A stretch of 64,000 nt of DNA from Alistipes sp. (GCA_017465575.1 JAFTVX010000021.1:167833-231832), one strand, 5' to 3'. Positions 52,418 through 61,318 are shown, numbered from the stretch's first letter. The notes: generated from the sequence alone by a model not told the origin. Translations and numbers: made by a program.

Positions 52418-54202
52418 ATGGAGCAGAACAAAATTGTAGCGAACGAGAATTTCGATTGGAATGCGTTCGAGAATGACCTTGGCGTTTACGACCAGTCGAA
52501 GGAGGCTATCGAGGAGGCTTATGGCAAGACTTTGTCGAATGTTGCTGTAGGTGAGGTTGTTGAGGGTACTGTTACCGAGATCAACAAGCGCGAGATCACC
52601 GTAAACATCGGTTACAAGTCTGAGGGTCTTATCGCAGCTACCGAGTTCCGTTACAACCCCGACTTGACCGTAGGCGAGAAGGTTGAGGTTTATGTTGAGT
52701 CGGTTGAGGATAAGGGCGGCCAGTTGGCTCTTTCACACAAGAAGGCTCGTCAGCTCAAGAGCTGGGATCGTGTAAACGAGGCTTTGAACAACGACGAGAT
52801 CATCAAGGGTTATGTTAAGTGCCGCACTAAGGGTGGTATGATTGTCGATGTATTCGGTATCGAGGCATTCTTGCCCGGTTCACAGATCGATGTTAAGCCC
52901 ATCCGTGACTACGATGTTTATGTAGACAAGACTATGGAGTTCAAGGTTGTTAAGATCAACCAGGAGTTCCGCAATGTTGTGGTATCACACAAGGCTCTTA
53001 TCGAGGCAGAGCTCGAGGCTCAGAAGCAGATCATCATGTCTAAGCTTGAGAAGGGTCAGATTCTTGAGGGTACCGTTAAGAACATTATGTCGTACGGTGT
53101 ATTTATGGACCTCGGCGGCGTAGATGGTCTTATCCACATCACTGACCTTTCATGGGGTCGTGTTAACCACCCTGAGGAGATCGTTTCTCTCGACCAGAAG
53201 CTTCAGGTTGTTATCCTTGACTTCGACGAGGCTAAGAAGCGTATCGCTCTCGGTCTTAAGCAGCTTACAGCTCACCCCTGGGAGGCTCTCGATTCAGAGC
53301 TCAAGGTAGGTGACAAGGTTAAGGGTAAGGTTGTGGTTATGGCTGACTACGGTGCATTCGTTGAGATTGCTCCCGGCGTTGAGGGTCTTATCCATGTATC
53401 AGAGATGTCTTGGAGCCAGCCTTTGCGTTCAGCACAGGAGTTCATGAAGGTAGGTGACGAGGTTGAGGCTGTAGTTCTTACTCTCGACCGCGAGGAGCGC
53501 AAGATGTCACTCGGCGTTAAGCAGCTCACTCCCGATCCTTGGTCAGAGATCGAGAAGAAGTACCCCGCAGGCACAAAGTGCACAGCTCGCGTACGCAACT
53601 TCTCTAACTTCGGCGTATTCGTAGAGATCGAGGATGGCATCGAGGGTCTTGTCCACATCTCAGACCTCTCTTGGACTAAGAAGGTTAAGCACCCCTCAGA
53701 GTTCACTCAGGTAGGTGCAGAGTTGGAGGTTGTTGTTCTTGAGATCAACAAGGAGAACCGTCGTCTCTCACTCGGTCACAAGCAGCTCGAGGAGAATCCT
53801 TGGAACGCTTTCGAGGGTCAGTACGCAGTAGATAGCATCCATGAGGGTACTATCACTGAGGTAACTGAGAAGGGCGCAGTAGTATCTTTGGGTGAGAACA
53901 TCGAGGGCTTCTGCCCCGCACGCCACCTCGTTAAGGAGGACGGCACCACTTTGAAGGCAGGCGAGAAGGCTGAGTTCAAGGTATTGGAGTTCTCTAAGGC
54001 TACCAAGCGCATCACTCTCTCTCACAGCCGCATCTTCGAGGAGGCTAAGCGTGAGGCTGCTGCTGCAGAGAAGGCAGAGCGTCGTGCTGCTGCTGATGCT
54101 ACCAAGTCAACCGTTAAGAAGATCAACGCTTCTGTAGAGAAGACTACTCTTGGCGATATCGCTGGCTTGGCAGAGCTCAAGGCACAGATGGAGAAGAAGT
54201 AA
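52418..54202 (+). CDS. rpsA: 30S ribosomal protein S1
   Basis: A 594-aa RNA-binding protein with six consecutive S1/OB domains. The most typical domains contain GVFMDLGGVDGLIHITDLSW (about 227-246), GAFVEIAPGVEGLIHVSEMSW (about 312-332) and GVFVEIEDGIEGLVHISDLSW (about 399-419). The C-terminal tail is Ala/Lys-rich. It binds mRNA at the ribosome; in Bacteroidetes, where Shine-Dalgarno sequences are weak, S1 is thought to be important for initiation. Monocistronic, with its own promoter and terminator. Confidence 0.96.
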   Translation: MEQNKIVANENFDWNAFENDLGVYDQSKEAIEEAYGKTLSNVAVGEVVEGTVTEINKREITVNIGYKSEGLIAATEFRYNPDLTVGEKVEVYVESVEDKGGQLALSHKKARQLKSWDRVNEALNNDEIIKGYVKCRTKGGMIVDVFGIEAFLPGSQIDVKPIRDYDVYVDKTMEFKVVKINQEFRNVVVSHKALIEAELEAQKQIIMSKLEKGQILEGTVKNIMSYGVFMDLGGVDGLIHITDLSWGRVNHPEEIVSLDQKLQVVILDFDEAKKRIALGLKQLTAHPWEALDSELKVGDKVKGKVVVMADYGAFVEIAPGVEGLIHVSEMSWSQPLRSAQEFMKVGDEVEAVVLTLDREERKMSLGVKQLTPDPWSEIEKKYPAGTKCTARVRNFSNFGVFVEIEDGIEGLVHISDLSWTKKVKHPSEFTQVGAELEVVVLEINKENRRLSLGHKQLEENPWNAFEGQYAVDSIHEGTITEVTEKGAVVSLGENIEGFCPARHLVKEDGTTLKAGEKAEFKVLEFSKATKRITLSHSRIFEEAKREAAAAEKAERRAAADATKSTVKKINASVEKTTLGDIAGLAELKAQMEKK

Positions 54203-54237
54203 TAGACTGATTCTCTGGTCGCAAGACCGTTTAAAAA

Positions 54238-54270
54238 TTTCCCCTGAGGTTATCCTCGGGGGATTTTTTT
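54238..54270 (+). terminator. Intrinsic terminator of rpsA
   Basis: CCCCTGAGG and CCTCGGGG form a stem around TTAT, followed by GATTTTTTT. It is 36 nt past the stop codon. Confidence 0.9.
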
Positions 54271-54304
54271 AGTTTTTAGTTGTTAGTTTTTAGTTGTTAG
54301 AGTT

Positions 54305-54512
54305 GCGCTCCGTTGGAGCGCCAGCTATCGCTGTGGGTAGTGCCGCTAACGCTCTGGGTATTTCTGCCTTCGGCTCTGGGTATATCCGCTCGTTACACTC
54401 GCTCTGGGTAGTTATGAGTTTTTTAGTTCTACCCAGAGTGGGCGTTAGCCCACGGCTCTACCCAGCTCTACCCATAGTGCGCCTTGGCGCACGGCTCTAC
54501 CCAGAGACCAAG
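54305..54512. repeat. TACCCAGAG small-palindrome array (copy 2)
   Basis: CTCTGGGTA units on the left arm (with CCGCTAACG, TGCCTTCGG and CCGCTCGTTACACTCG hairpins) are mirrored by TACCCAGAG/TACCCA units on the right arm (with GTGGGCGTTAGCCCACGG and GTGCGCCTTGGCGCACGG hairpins). The middle is AGTTATGAGTTTTTTAGTT. The module GCGCTCCGTTGGAGCGCCAG at its left edge is the same as in the G-array modules. Confidence 0.75.
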
Positions 54513-54535
54513 TACACAATAAAGAATTTAGGGAA

Positions 54536-54735
54536 ATTAGAGAGTTTAGAGAAGTTAGGGATGGCGCTCCGTCATTTATCCCTAAACCCTATCTCATAGC
54601 GCAGTCGGATAGGGTTTAATAGGATTTTATTGGATTAAATAGGGCACAGCGCTATCAGCGCGTCCCAAAACTCTATCTCCCTATTGTACCCTATTGAGCC
54701 CTATCGAATCCTATTATTACTTCCTCCCAGCCAGC
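54536..54735. repeat. AT-rich 10-nt array with complementary arm
   Basis: GGGTTTAATA, GGATTTTATT and GGATTAAATA units (about 54613-54643) face CCCTATTGTA, CCCTATTGAG and CCCTATCGAATCCTATTA units (about 54682-54720). The period is 10 nt, against 9 nt in the G-array modules and 11 nt in the purine-rich ones. It lies beyond the distal ends of the three palindromes that follow ompA. Confidence 0.65.
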
Positions 54736-54744
54736 ACTACGCTG

Positions 54745-54985
54745 ATTTCTTGTCAGAAGGGGCATAATTTGGCGCCGATAAAGAAATTGCCCTGGATGGG
54801 ATATACTTGGCGTATTTCCCATTCGGGCTTTTGACTGAAGCGTCGCTAATTACTCGCACGACCGAATTTCTTGATAGAGAGGGTTAGATGTGGCCTATCG
54901 TAAAAGAAGATCCCCTCGGGATAGTACCGAAGTACAGCCCGAGGGGTCTTACTTATTGGATATTGCTTCCAACCAACACTACGCC
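54745..54985 (-). repeat. Two truncated copies of the stop-anchored palindrome in tandem
   Basis: The first (about 54745-54855) has a normal distal end, ATTTCTTGTCAGAAGGGG, and inner stem, but its proximal end breaks off after GAAGCGTCGCTAATTACT. The second (about 54864-54985) starts AATTTCTTGATAGAGAGGG and carries the inner stem CCCCTCGGGATAGTAC/GTACAGCCCGAGGGG. Neither touches a stop codon. They stack behind the intact copy G, showing growth by successive insertion or recombination. Confidence 0.7.
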
Positions 54986-55112
54986 AATTTCTTGTCAGAA
55001 GGGGTCTAATTTGGTCTCGACACGAAGAAGCCCGAATGGGAAATACGCACAGTATTTCCCATTCGGGCTTTTGACTGAAGCGTCGCTAATGCGCCGCTAT
55101 CACAAGAAATTA
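54986..55112 (-). repeat. Stop-anchored nested palindrome, copy G (end of ompA-like gene)
   Basis: On the minus strand it starts TAATTTCTTGTGATAGCGGC with TAA as the stop codon of the OmpA-family gene, and ends GACCCCTTCTGACAAGAAATT-like. The inner stem GAAATAC/GTATTTC is perfectly paired. The proximal GCGGCGC no longer matches the distal arm, so this copy may have recombined with its truncated neighbour, which carries the same GAAGCGTCGCTAAT segment. Confidence 0.82.
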
Positions 55113-56318
55113 GCGGATAACAACGCAACGGTTGATCTTAGCACCATGAGGCTTAGCAAATGCCTGCTCGGTGTCACCTACCCACTTAACCTCGATGCGC
55201 TCCTCAGCGATACCCTTCTCTACGAGGTACTTGCCTACGGCCTCAGCACGAGCCTTAGAGATGCGCTCGTTAACAGCTGCAGAACCAGTCTCCTTATCTG
55301 CATAACCAGTAACTACGAGCTTGGTCTCTGAATCCTTAACGGTAGCGATGTAGTTATCCAAAGTAGCCTTAGAGTAAGCCGAGATGTTCGACTTGTCGAT
55401 GCTGAAGAATACTACGGTCTCAGGAGCTACAATCTGCTTCTCAGCCTCCTCCTTAGCCTTGAGGCAGTTAGCGAGGTCGTCCTTAAGACGGTCGTTCTCG
55501 TTGTTCAGATCGTTAATCTTGTTGTTAGCATCCGAAAGCTTGTTGTTAGCATCGCCAAGACGGTTGTCCAAATCAGCGATAGCAGCAACATAACCGTCAA
55601 CCTCTGCCTGAGTGTGAGCAACATCCCAGTCACGCTTGTTGAAGCGGTATGATACGCCAACAGAAGCAACGAATGAGAATGCATAAGCACCAGACTTAGA
55701 GTACTCTACGGGGAGGTCTGCCTGGCGTGCGAGCCATGTGCGAAGGTCGAGGTTGATGTCGATCTTCTCGCATACGCGGAACTTGTTCAACAAACCGAAG
55801 GTTGCAGCATACTCGTTGTTGCGTGAGCCTACCGACTTCTTGGTGAACGATGTAGAGTAGAAACCGAAACCTGCGTAGGGTACAGCGTAGTATACGCGGT
55901 CCTCACGATAGCCACCAATCCAGTTAGAGAGGTTAACCATCAAGTCGCCGTGCAAGAACACATAGGGAGTGTTGAAGCAACCCTCACCATATACGGGCTT
56001 GTCGTACGAATAGTTCTGGAACTTACCACCATCGAGCTGGAGGCGTACACCCACGATAGGTGCAAACCACTTGGTTGCGCTGATGTTAGCATTCCAACCG
56101 AGACGCTGGAAGAAACCGCCGGGCTCCTTAGACGAAGCCTTGGTAGCGAGGTCGAGGAACGATGCGCCACCGCCTACGCCTACTTCCCAGTTATCCCAGA
56201 ACTTGTTGGTGATGTGACCCTGCCAGCGAAGCTTCTCGGGCTTCTCGGCGGTCTCCTGTGCCATAACGCCAGATACAGCGAAGATAGCAAACAAGGCTAG
56301 AAGTAAAACTTTTTTCAT
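55110..56318 (-). CDS. OmpA-family outer membrane protein
   Basis: A 402-aa major-type porin-like protein. Signal peptide about 1-20 (MKKVLLLALFAIFAVSGVMA). An N-terminal beta-barrel covers about 30-225. A helical linker (about 240-280) repeats the 7-residue unit NNKLSDA/NNKINDL. The C-terminal OmpA peptidoglycan-binding domain has VVTGYADKETGSAAVNERISKARA (about 328-351), with the conserved Asp and Arg that hold DAP. It ties the outer membrane to the murein. Its minus-strand -7 box is TATATTTG at 56392-56399. The stop codon is within palindrome copy G. Confidence 0.9.
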   Translation of the reverse strand: MKKVLLLALFAIFAVSGVMAQETAEKPEKLRWQGHITNKFWDNWEVGVGGGASFLDLATKASSKEPGGFFQRLGWNANISATKWFAPIVGVRLQLDGGKFQNYSYDKPVYGEGCFNTPYVFLHGDLMVNLSNWIGGYREDRVYYAVPYAGFGFYSTSFTKKSVGSRNNEYAATFGLLNKFRVCEKIDINLDLRTWLARQADLPVEYSKSGAYAFSFVASVGVSYRFNKRDWDVAHTQAEVDGYVAAIADLDNRLGDANNKLSDANNKINDLNNENDRLKDDLANCLKAKEEAEKQIVAPETVVFFSIDKSNISAYSKATLDNYIATVKDSETKLVVTGYADKETGSAAVNERISKARAEAVGKYLVEKGIAEERIEVKWVGDTEQAFAKPHGAKINRCVVIR

Positions 56319-56391
56319 CTTATTGTTAATTAAAATTATTGTGACTTTTGTCGAAATCGGCGCACTCGCACTTTTGCGTCAATTTGATTAG

Positions 56392-56399
56392 CAAATATA
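56392..56399 (-). promoter_or_regulatory. -7 box of the ompA-like gene
   Basis: The minus strand reads TATATTTG. A TTTG lies 11 nt upstream, the same close spacing seen ahead of the lipoprotein genes at 3052 and 58901. Confidence 0.6.
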
Positions 56400-56499
56400 C
56401 AAATAATATACAAACTATCACAATAAAATGAGAAAAATTTACTGTGTAAACCTATTTTTTATTGCTGAATGGTCGGTTTGGGGCACTGAGTGAGGGGAA

Positions 56500-56696
56500 A
56501 TGGCAAAGGGCAAAGAGCAGAGAGCAGAGAGAGGGGCAGGGAGAGGACAGAGAGGGAACAGAGAGGGGCAGAGAGAGAACAGGGAGAAGATGGGGAGGGC
56601 AGAGATACTGAGGATAATGCAATCAACCCTCTCTGAAATCTCTCTGAAATCTCTCTGAAATCTCTCTGAATCCTCCCTGAAAAAACTGCACGACCC
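56500..56696. repeat. Purine-rich array with complementary 11-nt array (copy 2)
   Basis: Same parts as 3300-3563: AGAGAGGGGCAGGG-type purine arm, the shared bridge GGCAGAGATACTGAGG, then CTCTCTGAAAT units and the tail CCTGAAAAAACTGCACGACC. The purine arm is shorter here (about 56508-56590), so the two copies differ in unit number. It again abuts the distal end of a stop-anchored palindrome. Confidence 0.75.
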
Positions 56697-56825
56697 AATT
56701 TCTTGTCAGAAGGGGCATAATTTGGCGCCGATAAAGAAATTGCCCTGGATGGGACATACTCGGAGTATTTCCCATTCAGGGCAATGATTGAGGCGTCAAA
56801 GGATGCCCCTTATCACAAGAAATTA
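56697..56825 (-). repeat. Stop-anchored nested palindrome, copy H (end of 692-aa lipoprotein)
   Basis: Differs from copy A at only a few positions in 129 nt although the two lie 53 kb apart. On the minus strand it begins TAATTTCTTGTGATAAGGGG, with TAA as the lipoprotein stop codon. This pair with its shared 11-nt array is the clearest evidence that whole composite units are copied. Confidence 0.87.
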
Positions 56826-58901
56826 GCGGGTAGCGAGAATAACATCACCCTCCGCCACAACCTGCTCGCGCTCGAAGGTCATCTCCGATGCCTTGCGGCC
56901 AGAGATCTTGCTACGGAAGAGCTGCTTGGGCTCGTTGTCGTAAACAAGGCTTGAAAGCTCAGCGCCACCCTCGTCCTTGCCAGCATTCCACCAAGCCTCG
57001 AACTCTGCGGCGTCGGTCTTAGCGCCAGCGTATGAGGTGCTTACGCAAAGCTTAGCAACATCGCTGAAATCGCCATACTGGTCAACAACCAATGATACGA
57101 TCTCGTAGTAGCCGTCGTTATCGAGGATAGTGTAGGTCTTGTCGGGGCTCATAGAACCGTACTCGTTGATGCTCCATACGAGGTTATCACGATACTGCTG
57201 ATCGGTGTAGATATCCGAACGGCCTGTCCAATTCCAAATAGTGTTGAAGAATGCAGTCCACTCACCAGTAATCTTGAACTCGAGAGGAAGAATCATCTTA
57301 CCGCTGTAAGAGTCGTTACCGAGGAACTCCCAACCAGAGAGCTCAGCGAGGTCGCCTGCAACATAGTAGCCATTATCTACAACCTCGATTGAAGCCAAAC
57401 CACCAGAGATCTTACGAGTCTTGAAGGGAGTTGTAGCGATGTAGTCAGTAGTAGCAACGCCACCGCGCGAACCGAATGCGTAGAGGACATAGTCAGTCTC
57501 GGGCTCGAGGCCGATAACATTCTGTGAGTAGTTGCCCTTGATAAGCTCGTAAGAGCGGTTGGTGAGCAAGTACTGCTGACGCTCAGCATCGTTGTTACCA
57601 AATGTTGCCCAATCCGAAGCCTTCTCCCAACCTGCGATGTAGTAGTCGTTGTTAGTTGTCTCGAAGTTGATAGTAACTGACTGAGCGGTAACATTGGTTA
57701 CAGAGGTGGTAATCACATTGTCAGAAGGCTCAACATCGCCAGTGGTAACCTTTACGATCTGGGGCTTTGAGCAAGGCAAACCGTGCTCCTCCATTGCAAA
57801 TGCGAAGAGGTAGTAGTCGTGGTTAGCCAAGAGCTCGAACTCGTAGTGGCTACGGGGAGTGCCATCATCGTAGTTACCCTTACAGTTGTAGAACGATACG
57901 ATCTCGTCGTAAGACATATCCTGCGACATTGACCATACGGCGTTAGACCAGTAGTACTCAACAGCCTCAGCTGGATCGTTCTGGAGGAAGTCGAATGCCT
58001 CGAGGTATGAGTCAACCAAAAGGCCGTTAAGCATATCGAAGTAGTAAGCGCCCTCGTAACCTACGGGTACAACATCAGCCTTTACAAGGGGACCCTCGAC
58101 GGTGTAGTCAACGGTGAACTCAACACTCTGCTTATCAGGCTCCTTAGTGGTAATCTCGAACATAGCGATGTCAGAGATAAGAGCACCAGTGGTCCAGTCG
58201 AAGTAGTAGCAGTAGATAGTGTGAGGTACGCCAGATACGCCACCACCGATGGTACGGCCACGCTCATCACCAATGAATGACTTCTCCTGCATAATGCCTA
58301 CTGCATCCTTGCCGTAGAACTGACCCAACCAACCGAAGTAGAAGAAGTCATCCTCGTAGAAGTCCTCAGGCTCCTCGAAACCAGACTGGTAGATGTAGGT
58401 AGCATCTGCCGACATAATGATGTAGGGGGCAGTCTTATCGTCAGGAATAACATCTACGGTATAAGAGAAGAGGTCAGACGATACATTCTCAAGCTTGAAG
58501 CCTGCGTTAGTGCGCGCACCCTGCTTTACGGTGAAGACAACATCCTCAGCAAAGCGGTACTTAACAGTTACCAAGCACTCGCGAGCCTCAGTACCCTCGT
58601 TTGCGTCTACATTGAACTGCAAAGCGCCAGTGATACCATAGTTGAAGCCGTTAACCCACTCAGCAGCAGCCTCAGCAGAGATCTTCTCACCCTGGTGAGG
58701 ATTCTCGATAGTGTACTCAAGAAGCTGTGAGCCACCACCTACGCCTACATTAACAGTGGTCTTGCCAAGCTTGATAACAGAGTCCTTCTCGAACTGGGGC
58801 TTGTTAGTCTCATCGTCGGGACCCTCCTGGCAGCCTACTGCAAGTGCAAGGCAGAGAAGAGGCAATACACCAAACTTCACGAAATCAATAAACTTTCTCA
58901 T
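56823..58901 (-). CDS. BACON-domain lipoprotein (692 aa)
   Basis: Lipoprotein signal ending at Cys24 (LALAVGC). Residues about 45-130 form a BACON domain: TVNVGVGGGSQLLEYTIENP, EWVNGFNYG, VTVKYRFAEDVVFTVKQG. Repeated Ig-like beta regions follow (for example VTNVTAQSVTINFETTNNDYYIAGW near 405-430 and GLEPETDYVLYAFG). It is probably surface-exposed and binds a glycan or mucin; the ligand is unknown. It is clearly paralogous to the divergent gene at 59107. The -7 box TATATTTG is on the minus strand at 58975-58982. Confidence 0.87.
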   Translation of the reverse strand: MRKFIDFVKFGVLPLLCLALAVGCQEGPDDETNKPQFEKDSVIKLGKTTVNVGVGGGSQLLEYTIENPHQGEKISAEAAAEWVNGFNYGITGALQFNVDANEGTEARECLVTVKYRFAEDVVFTVKQGARTNAGFKLENVSSDLFSYTVDVIPDDKTAPYIIMSADATYIYQSGFEEPEDFYEDDFFYFGWLGQFYGKDAVGIMQEKSFIGDERGRTIGGGVSGVPHTIYCYYFDWTTGALISDIAMFEITTKEPDKQSVEFTVDYTVEGPLVKADVVPVGYEGAYYFDMLNGLLVDSYLEAFDFLQNDPAEAVEYYWSNAVWSMSQDMSYDEIVSFYNCKGNYDDGTPRSHYEFELLANHDYYLFAFAMEEHGLPCSKPQIVKVTTGDVEPSDNVITTSVTNVTAQSVTINFETTNNDYYIAGWEKASDWATFGNNDAERQQYLLTNRSYELIKGNYSQNVIGLEPETDYVLYAFGSRGGVATTDYIATTPFKTRKISGGLASIEVVDNGYYVAGDLAELSGWEFLGNDSYSGKMILPLEFKITGEWTAFFNTIWNWTGRSDIYTDQQYRDNLVWSINEYGSMSPDKTYTILDNDGYYEIVSLVVDQYGDFSDVAKLCVSTSYAGAKTDAAEFEAWWNAGKDEGGAELSSLVYDNEPKQLFRSKISGRKASEMTFEREQVVAEGDVILATR

Positions 58902-58974
58902 AGATTTAAATGGTTAAAATAAGTAAATATGTTTGTTTCTAAATTTTTTAATTAAAAACTACTCCTTCAATTGG

Positions 58975-59074
58975 CAAATATACGAATAAATTGCAAAACT
59001 CCGAATACGGAGTAATATTTTTTTCATCAATTGTATTAAAGTGTTGTTTTGTAACAATAAAAATCATATCTTTG
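58975..59074. promoter_or_regulatory. Divergent promoter region of the paired BACON lipoprotein genes
   Basis: TATATTTG on the minus strand (58975-58982) serves the 692-aa gene, and TATCTTTG on the plus strand (59067-59074) serves the 633-aa gene. The 84 nt between are AT-rich. The shared region would allow joint control of the two paralogues. Confidence 0.65.
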
Positions 59075-59106
59075 CTCAATAATACTAAACGATTAATGAA
59101 GTGTTT

Positions 59107-61008
59107 ATGAGAAAATTTCAACTAATTTCTTTGGTATCTGCCCTCTTCTGCGCAGTACTTTTTGCATCGTGTACCGAGACGCCCGAAGCACCTGTCGACA
59201 CAACGACCACGGTAACTTTGGCTCAGAACACGGTAGATGTTAGCGCTGAGGGTGGCGCGGTTAGTGTAGGTTACGAAATTACAAATGGTATTGCAGGTAT
59301 TGATATTGTGGCTAAGACTGAGGCCGAGTGGATTACCGATATCAGAACTGAGAACCAGCAACTTATGTTCAATGTTGCGGCAAGTATCCAAAATGAGGAG
59401 CGTATTGCCAATGTTGCGGTTAAGTATCCTGGTATCGAGAGCGTTAAGCTTGTTGTTAAGCAGTCAGGCTTCGAGGGTGTAACCTTCCAGATTGAGATTA
59501 CGGATAAGACTACGACCACTTGCAAGACTAAGATTGTGCCTTCGGATCCCGATGTACCCTATATCGTTATGGTTGCCGATGTAAACTACTTCTATCAGGC
59601 AGGCATCACCAACGAGGAGGAGCTCTTTATGGACGACTACAACTACTTTATGGGTATCGCCGAGCAGTATGATGTGGAGCTTATCAAGGAGTTCTTGATA
59701 ATGAACGAGATGGCCTTCATCGGCGAGAAGAGCATTACTTGGACTCAGATGACTCCCGATACAGAGTATGTAATCTACGCTTATGCAATCGAGATTAACG
59801 AGGATAATACCGATTATTCACTCGCTTCGCCCGTTGCTCATGAGATGTTTATGCTCTCTTCTACCGACCTTGCCGAGGTTAAGTTCGATGTAACTATCGA
59901 TATTAACGGCCCTGAGGCTACCTACCATATCAAGCCTATTGACTGGGACGGTAAGTACTATCTTGATATCTATGAGGAGGGTGAGTGGATGTATCGCCCC
60001 GAGGGTACGGAGCTTGATATCGACTATGCCCGTGTGGTTGCCAACACATGGATGAGCATGATTTCGACATATATGCAGTCGGGTTATGGTGCAGAGCAGC
60101 TTATGCAAATCATGTGTCTTGAGGGCGAGGAGAGTTATTCGGAGGTGCGCAAGGCGTCAACTAACTACTCGATGATTCTCTATACTATCGAGATGATTGA
60201 TGGTCTGCCCCAGGTAACATCTATGCCTCAGCTTGTTAACTTCAAAACCGACGAGGTACTTATGAGCGATATGCAACTCGATATCAAGGTCGAGAACAAC
60301 TATGTGCGTGTTGCTGACATCACGGTTACCCCCTCTGCGGATAATGAGCCCTATACCGTTGCATTAGTTCCTACCGATGAGGTTACTCAGGCTACCGATG
60401 AGGATACTATCAAGTGGTTGTTGGATAACTTCGTGATGACAACCTTCAAGGGCTCGATATTCAGCCATGTAAATAACCTTGCTCCTAATTCGGCATATAC
60501 CGTGTTGGCGTTTGGCTACTATGGCGATACCGTGACTACACCTCTCTTCCGCGTAGACTTCACTACCGAGCCCGAGAGTGAGTGCCTAAATAGCATCATC
60601 GGTGTAACATGGGACGGCCCATATAGCCTTGCCGAGCTTGAGGCCCGCTTCCCCGATAAGTATTATAACTATGGTATGTTCGAGTCGATGGGCTGGTATG
60701 CTATGTGGTCGGAGATTGAGACCGCGGAGCCTGCTCAGGATATGTTCTTTAGCATCTATCGTGCAGACCGTTTTGCTGTCGAGGGTGAGCAGGCAATCTT
60801 CAGCGACTTGGTGGAGTATGCAAATCCCAAGACACAGTTGCTTACTGGCGAGAGCAATGTGCTCTATGTTATGTGCGCCGTTATTATGGACTATAAGGGC
60901 AACTACTCGCCTATGTGGGTGTCTGAGCCATTTATGTATGAGTATAATGCCGATACGAAGAAGCCTCTCGAGGAGCTTATCGAGAAGCTCGGTATTACTG
61001 AGGAGTAG
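59107..61008 (+). CDS. BACON-domain lipoprotein (633 aa), paralogue of the neighbour
   Basis: ATG at 59107 gives MRKFQLISLVSALFCAVLFASC with lipobox cysteine at residue 22; an in-frame GTG two codons upstream is less likely. BACON domain at about 35-125 (TVDVSAEGGAVSVGYEITNG, EWITDIRTENQQLMFNV, VKLVVKQSG). The next region, PDVPYIVMVADVNYFYQAGITNEEELFMDDYNYF, aligns with TAPYIIMSADATYIYQSGF... of the 692-aa protein, proving paralogy. Ig-like repeats continue to the end. It is a surface or periplasmic binding protein of unknown ligand. Confidence 0.86.
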   Translation: MRKFQLISLVSALFCAVLFASCTETPEAPVDTTTTVTLAQNTVDVSAEGGAVSVGYEITNGIAGIDIVAKTEAEWITDIRTENQQLMFNVAASIQNEERIANVAVKYPGIESVKLVVKQSGFEGVTFQIEITDKTTTTCKTKIVPSDPDVPYIVMVADVNYFYQAGITNEEELFMDDYNYFMGIAEQYDVELIKEFLIMNEMAFIGEKSITWTQMTPDTEYVIYAYAIEINEDNTDYSLASPVAHEMFMLSSTDLAEVKFDVTIDINGPEATYHIKPIDWDGKYYLDIYEEGEWMYRPEGTELDIDYARVVANTWMSMISTYMQSGYGAEQLMQIMCLEGEESYSEVRKASTNYSMILYTIEMIDGLPQVTSMPQLVNFKTDEVLMSDMQLDIKVENNYVRVADITVTPSADNEPYTVALVPTDEVTQATDEDTIKWLLDNFVMTTFKGSIFSHVNNLAPNSAYTVLAFGYYGDTVTTPLFRVDFTTEPESECLNSIIGVTWDGPYSLAELEARFPDKYYNYGMFESMGWYAMWSEIETAEPAQDMFFSIYRADRFAVEGEQAIFSDLVEYANPKTQLLTGESNVLYVMCAVIMDYKGNYSPMWVSEPFMYEYNADTKKPLEELIEKLGITEE

Positions 61009-61053
61009 TGCTGTGGTGCAAAAAGAGTTTAAGCGCTGTAAACATTGAACTTA

Positions 61054-61086
61054 GGGTCGGTCTCGTGTTAAGCGAGGCCGACTCTA
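61054..61086 (+). terminator. Terminator-like hairpin after the 633-aa lipoprotein
   Basis: AGGGTCGGTCTCG and CGAGGCCGACTCT form a long stem with a 7-nt loop. It lacks a clear U-tract (ATGTATATAATA follows), so it may be a 3'-end stabilising hairpin rather than a classical terminator. Confidence 0.65.
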
Positions 61087-61195
61087 TGTATATAATATAT
61101 ATAGGTATGGGCGCCAATTACCCCTTAATCGAAAAAAAATAGGGGGTAATAGAAAAAAAAGTGGTCAGAGTGTTTCGTGTTTCAAAAATTAGTGA

Positions 61196-61203
61196 TATAT
61201 TTG
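61196..61203 (+). promoter_or_regulatory. Upstream -7 box of the tRNA-tuf cluster
   Basis: TATATTTG about 165 nt before the first tRNA. It may give a second, longer transcript of the cluster or a short leader RNA. Nothing coding lies between it and the main promoter. Confidence 0.45.
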
Positions 61204-61318
61204 CACTCGATTTTCCGAATTGTGGCAAGATGAGGGGTTTTCTGAAGGTGCTGCTTGGTAGGAGAAAGTTCTTTGATAGAGTGCAAACGAATAATTTTTG
61301 CAAAAAGTTGCGAAAAAA

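Noticed and set aside
54888-55331. 147-codon open frame covering palindromes and the ompA 3' end
   Set aside because: It crosses three repeat elements and the reverse strand of a real gene; not a plausible protein.
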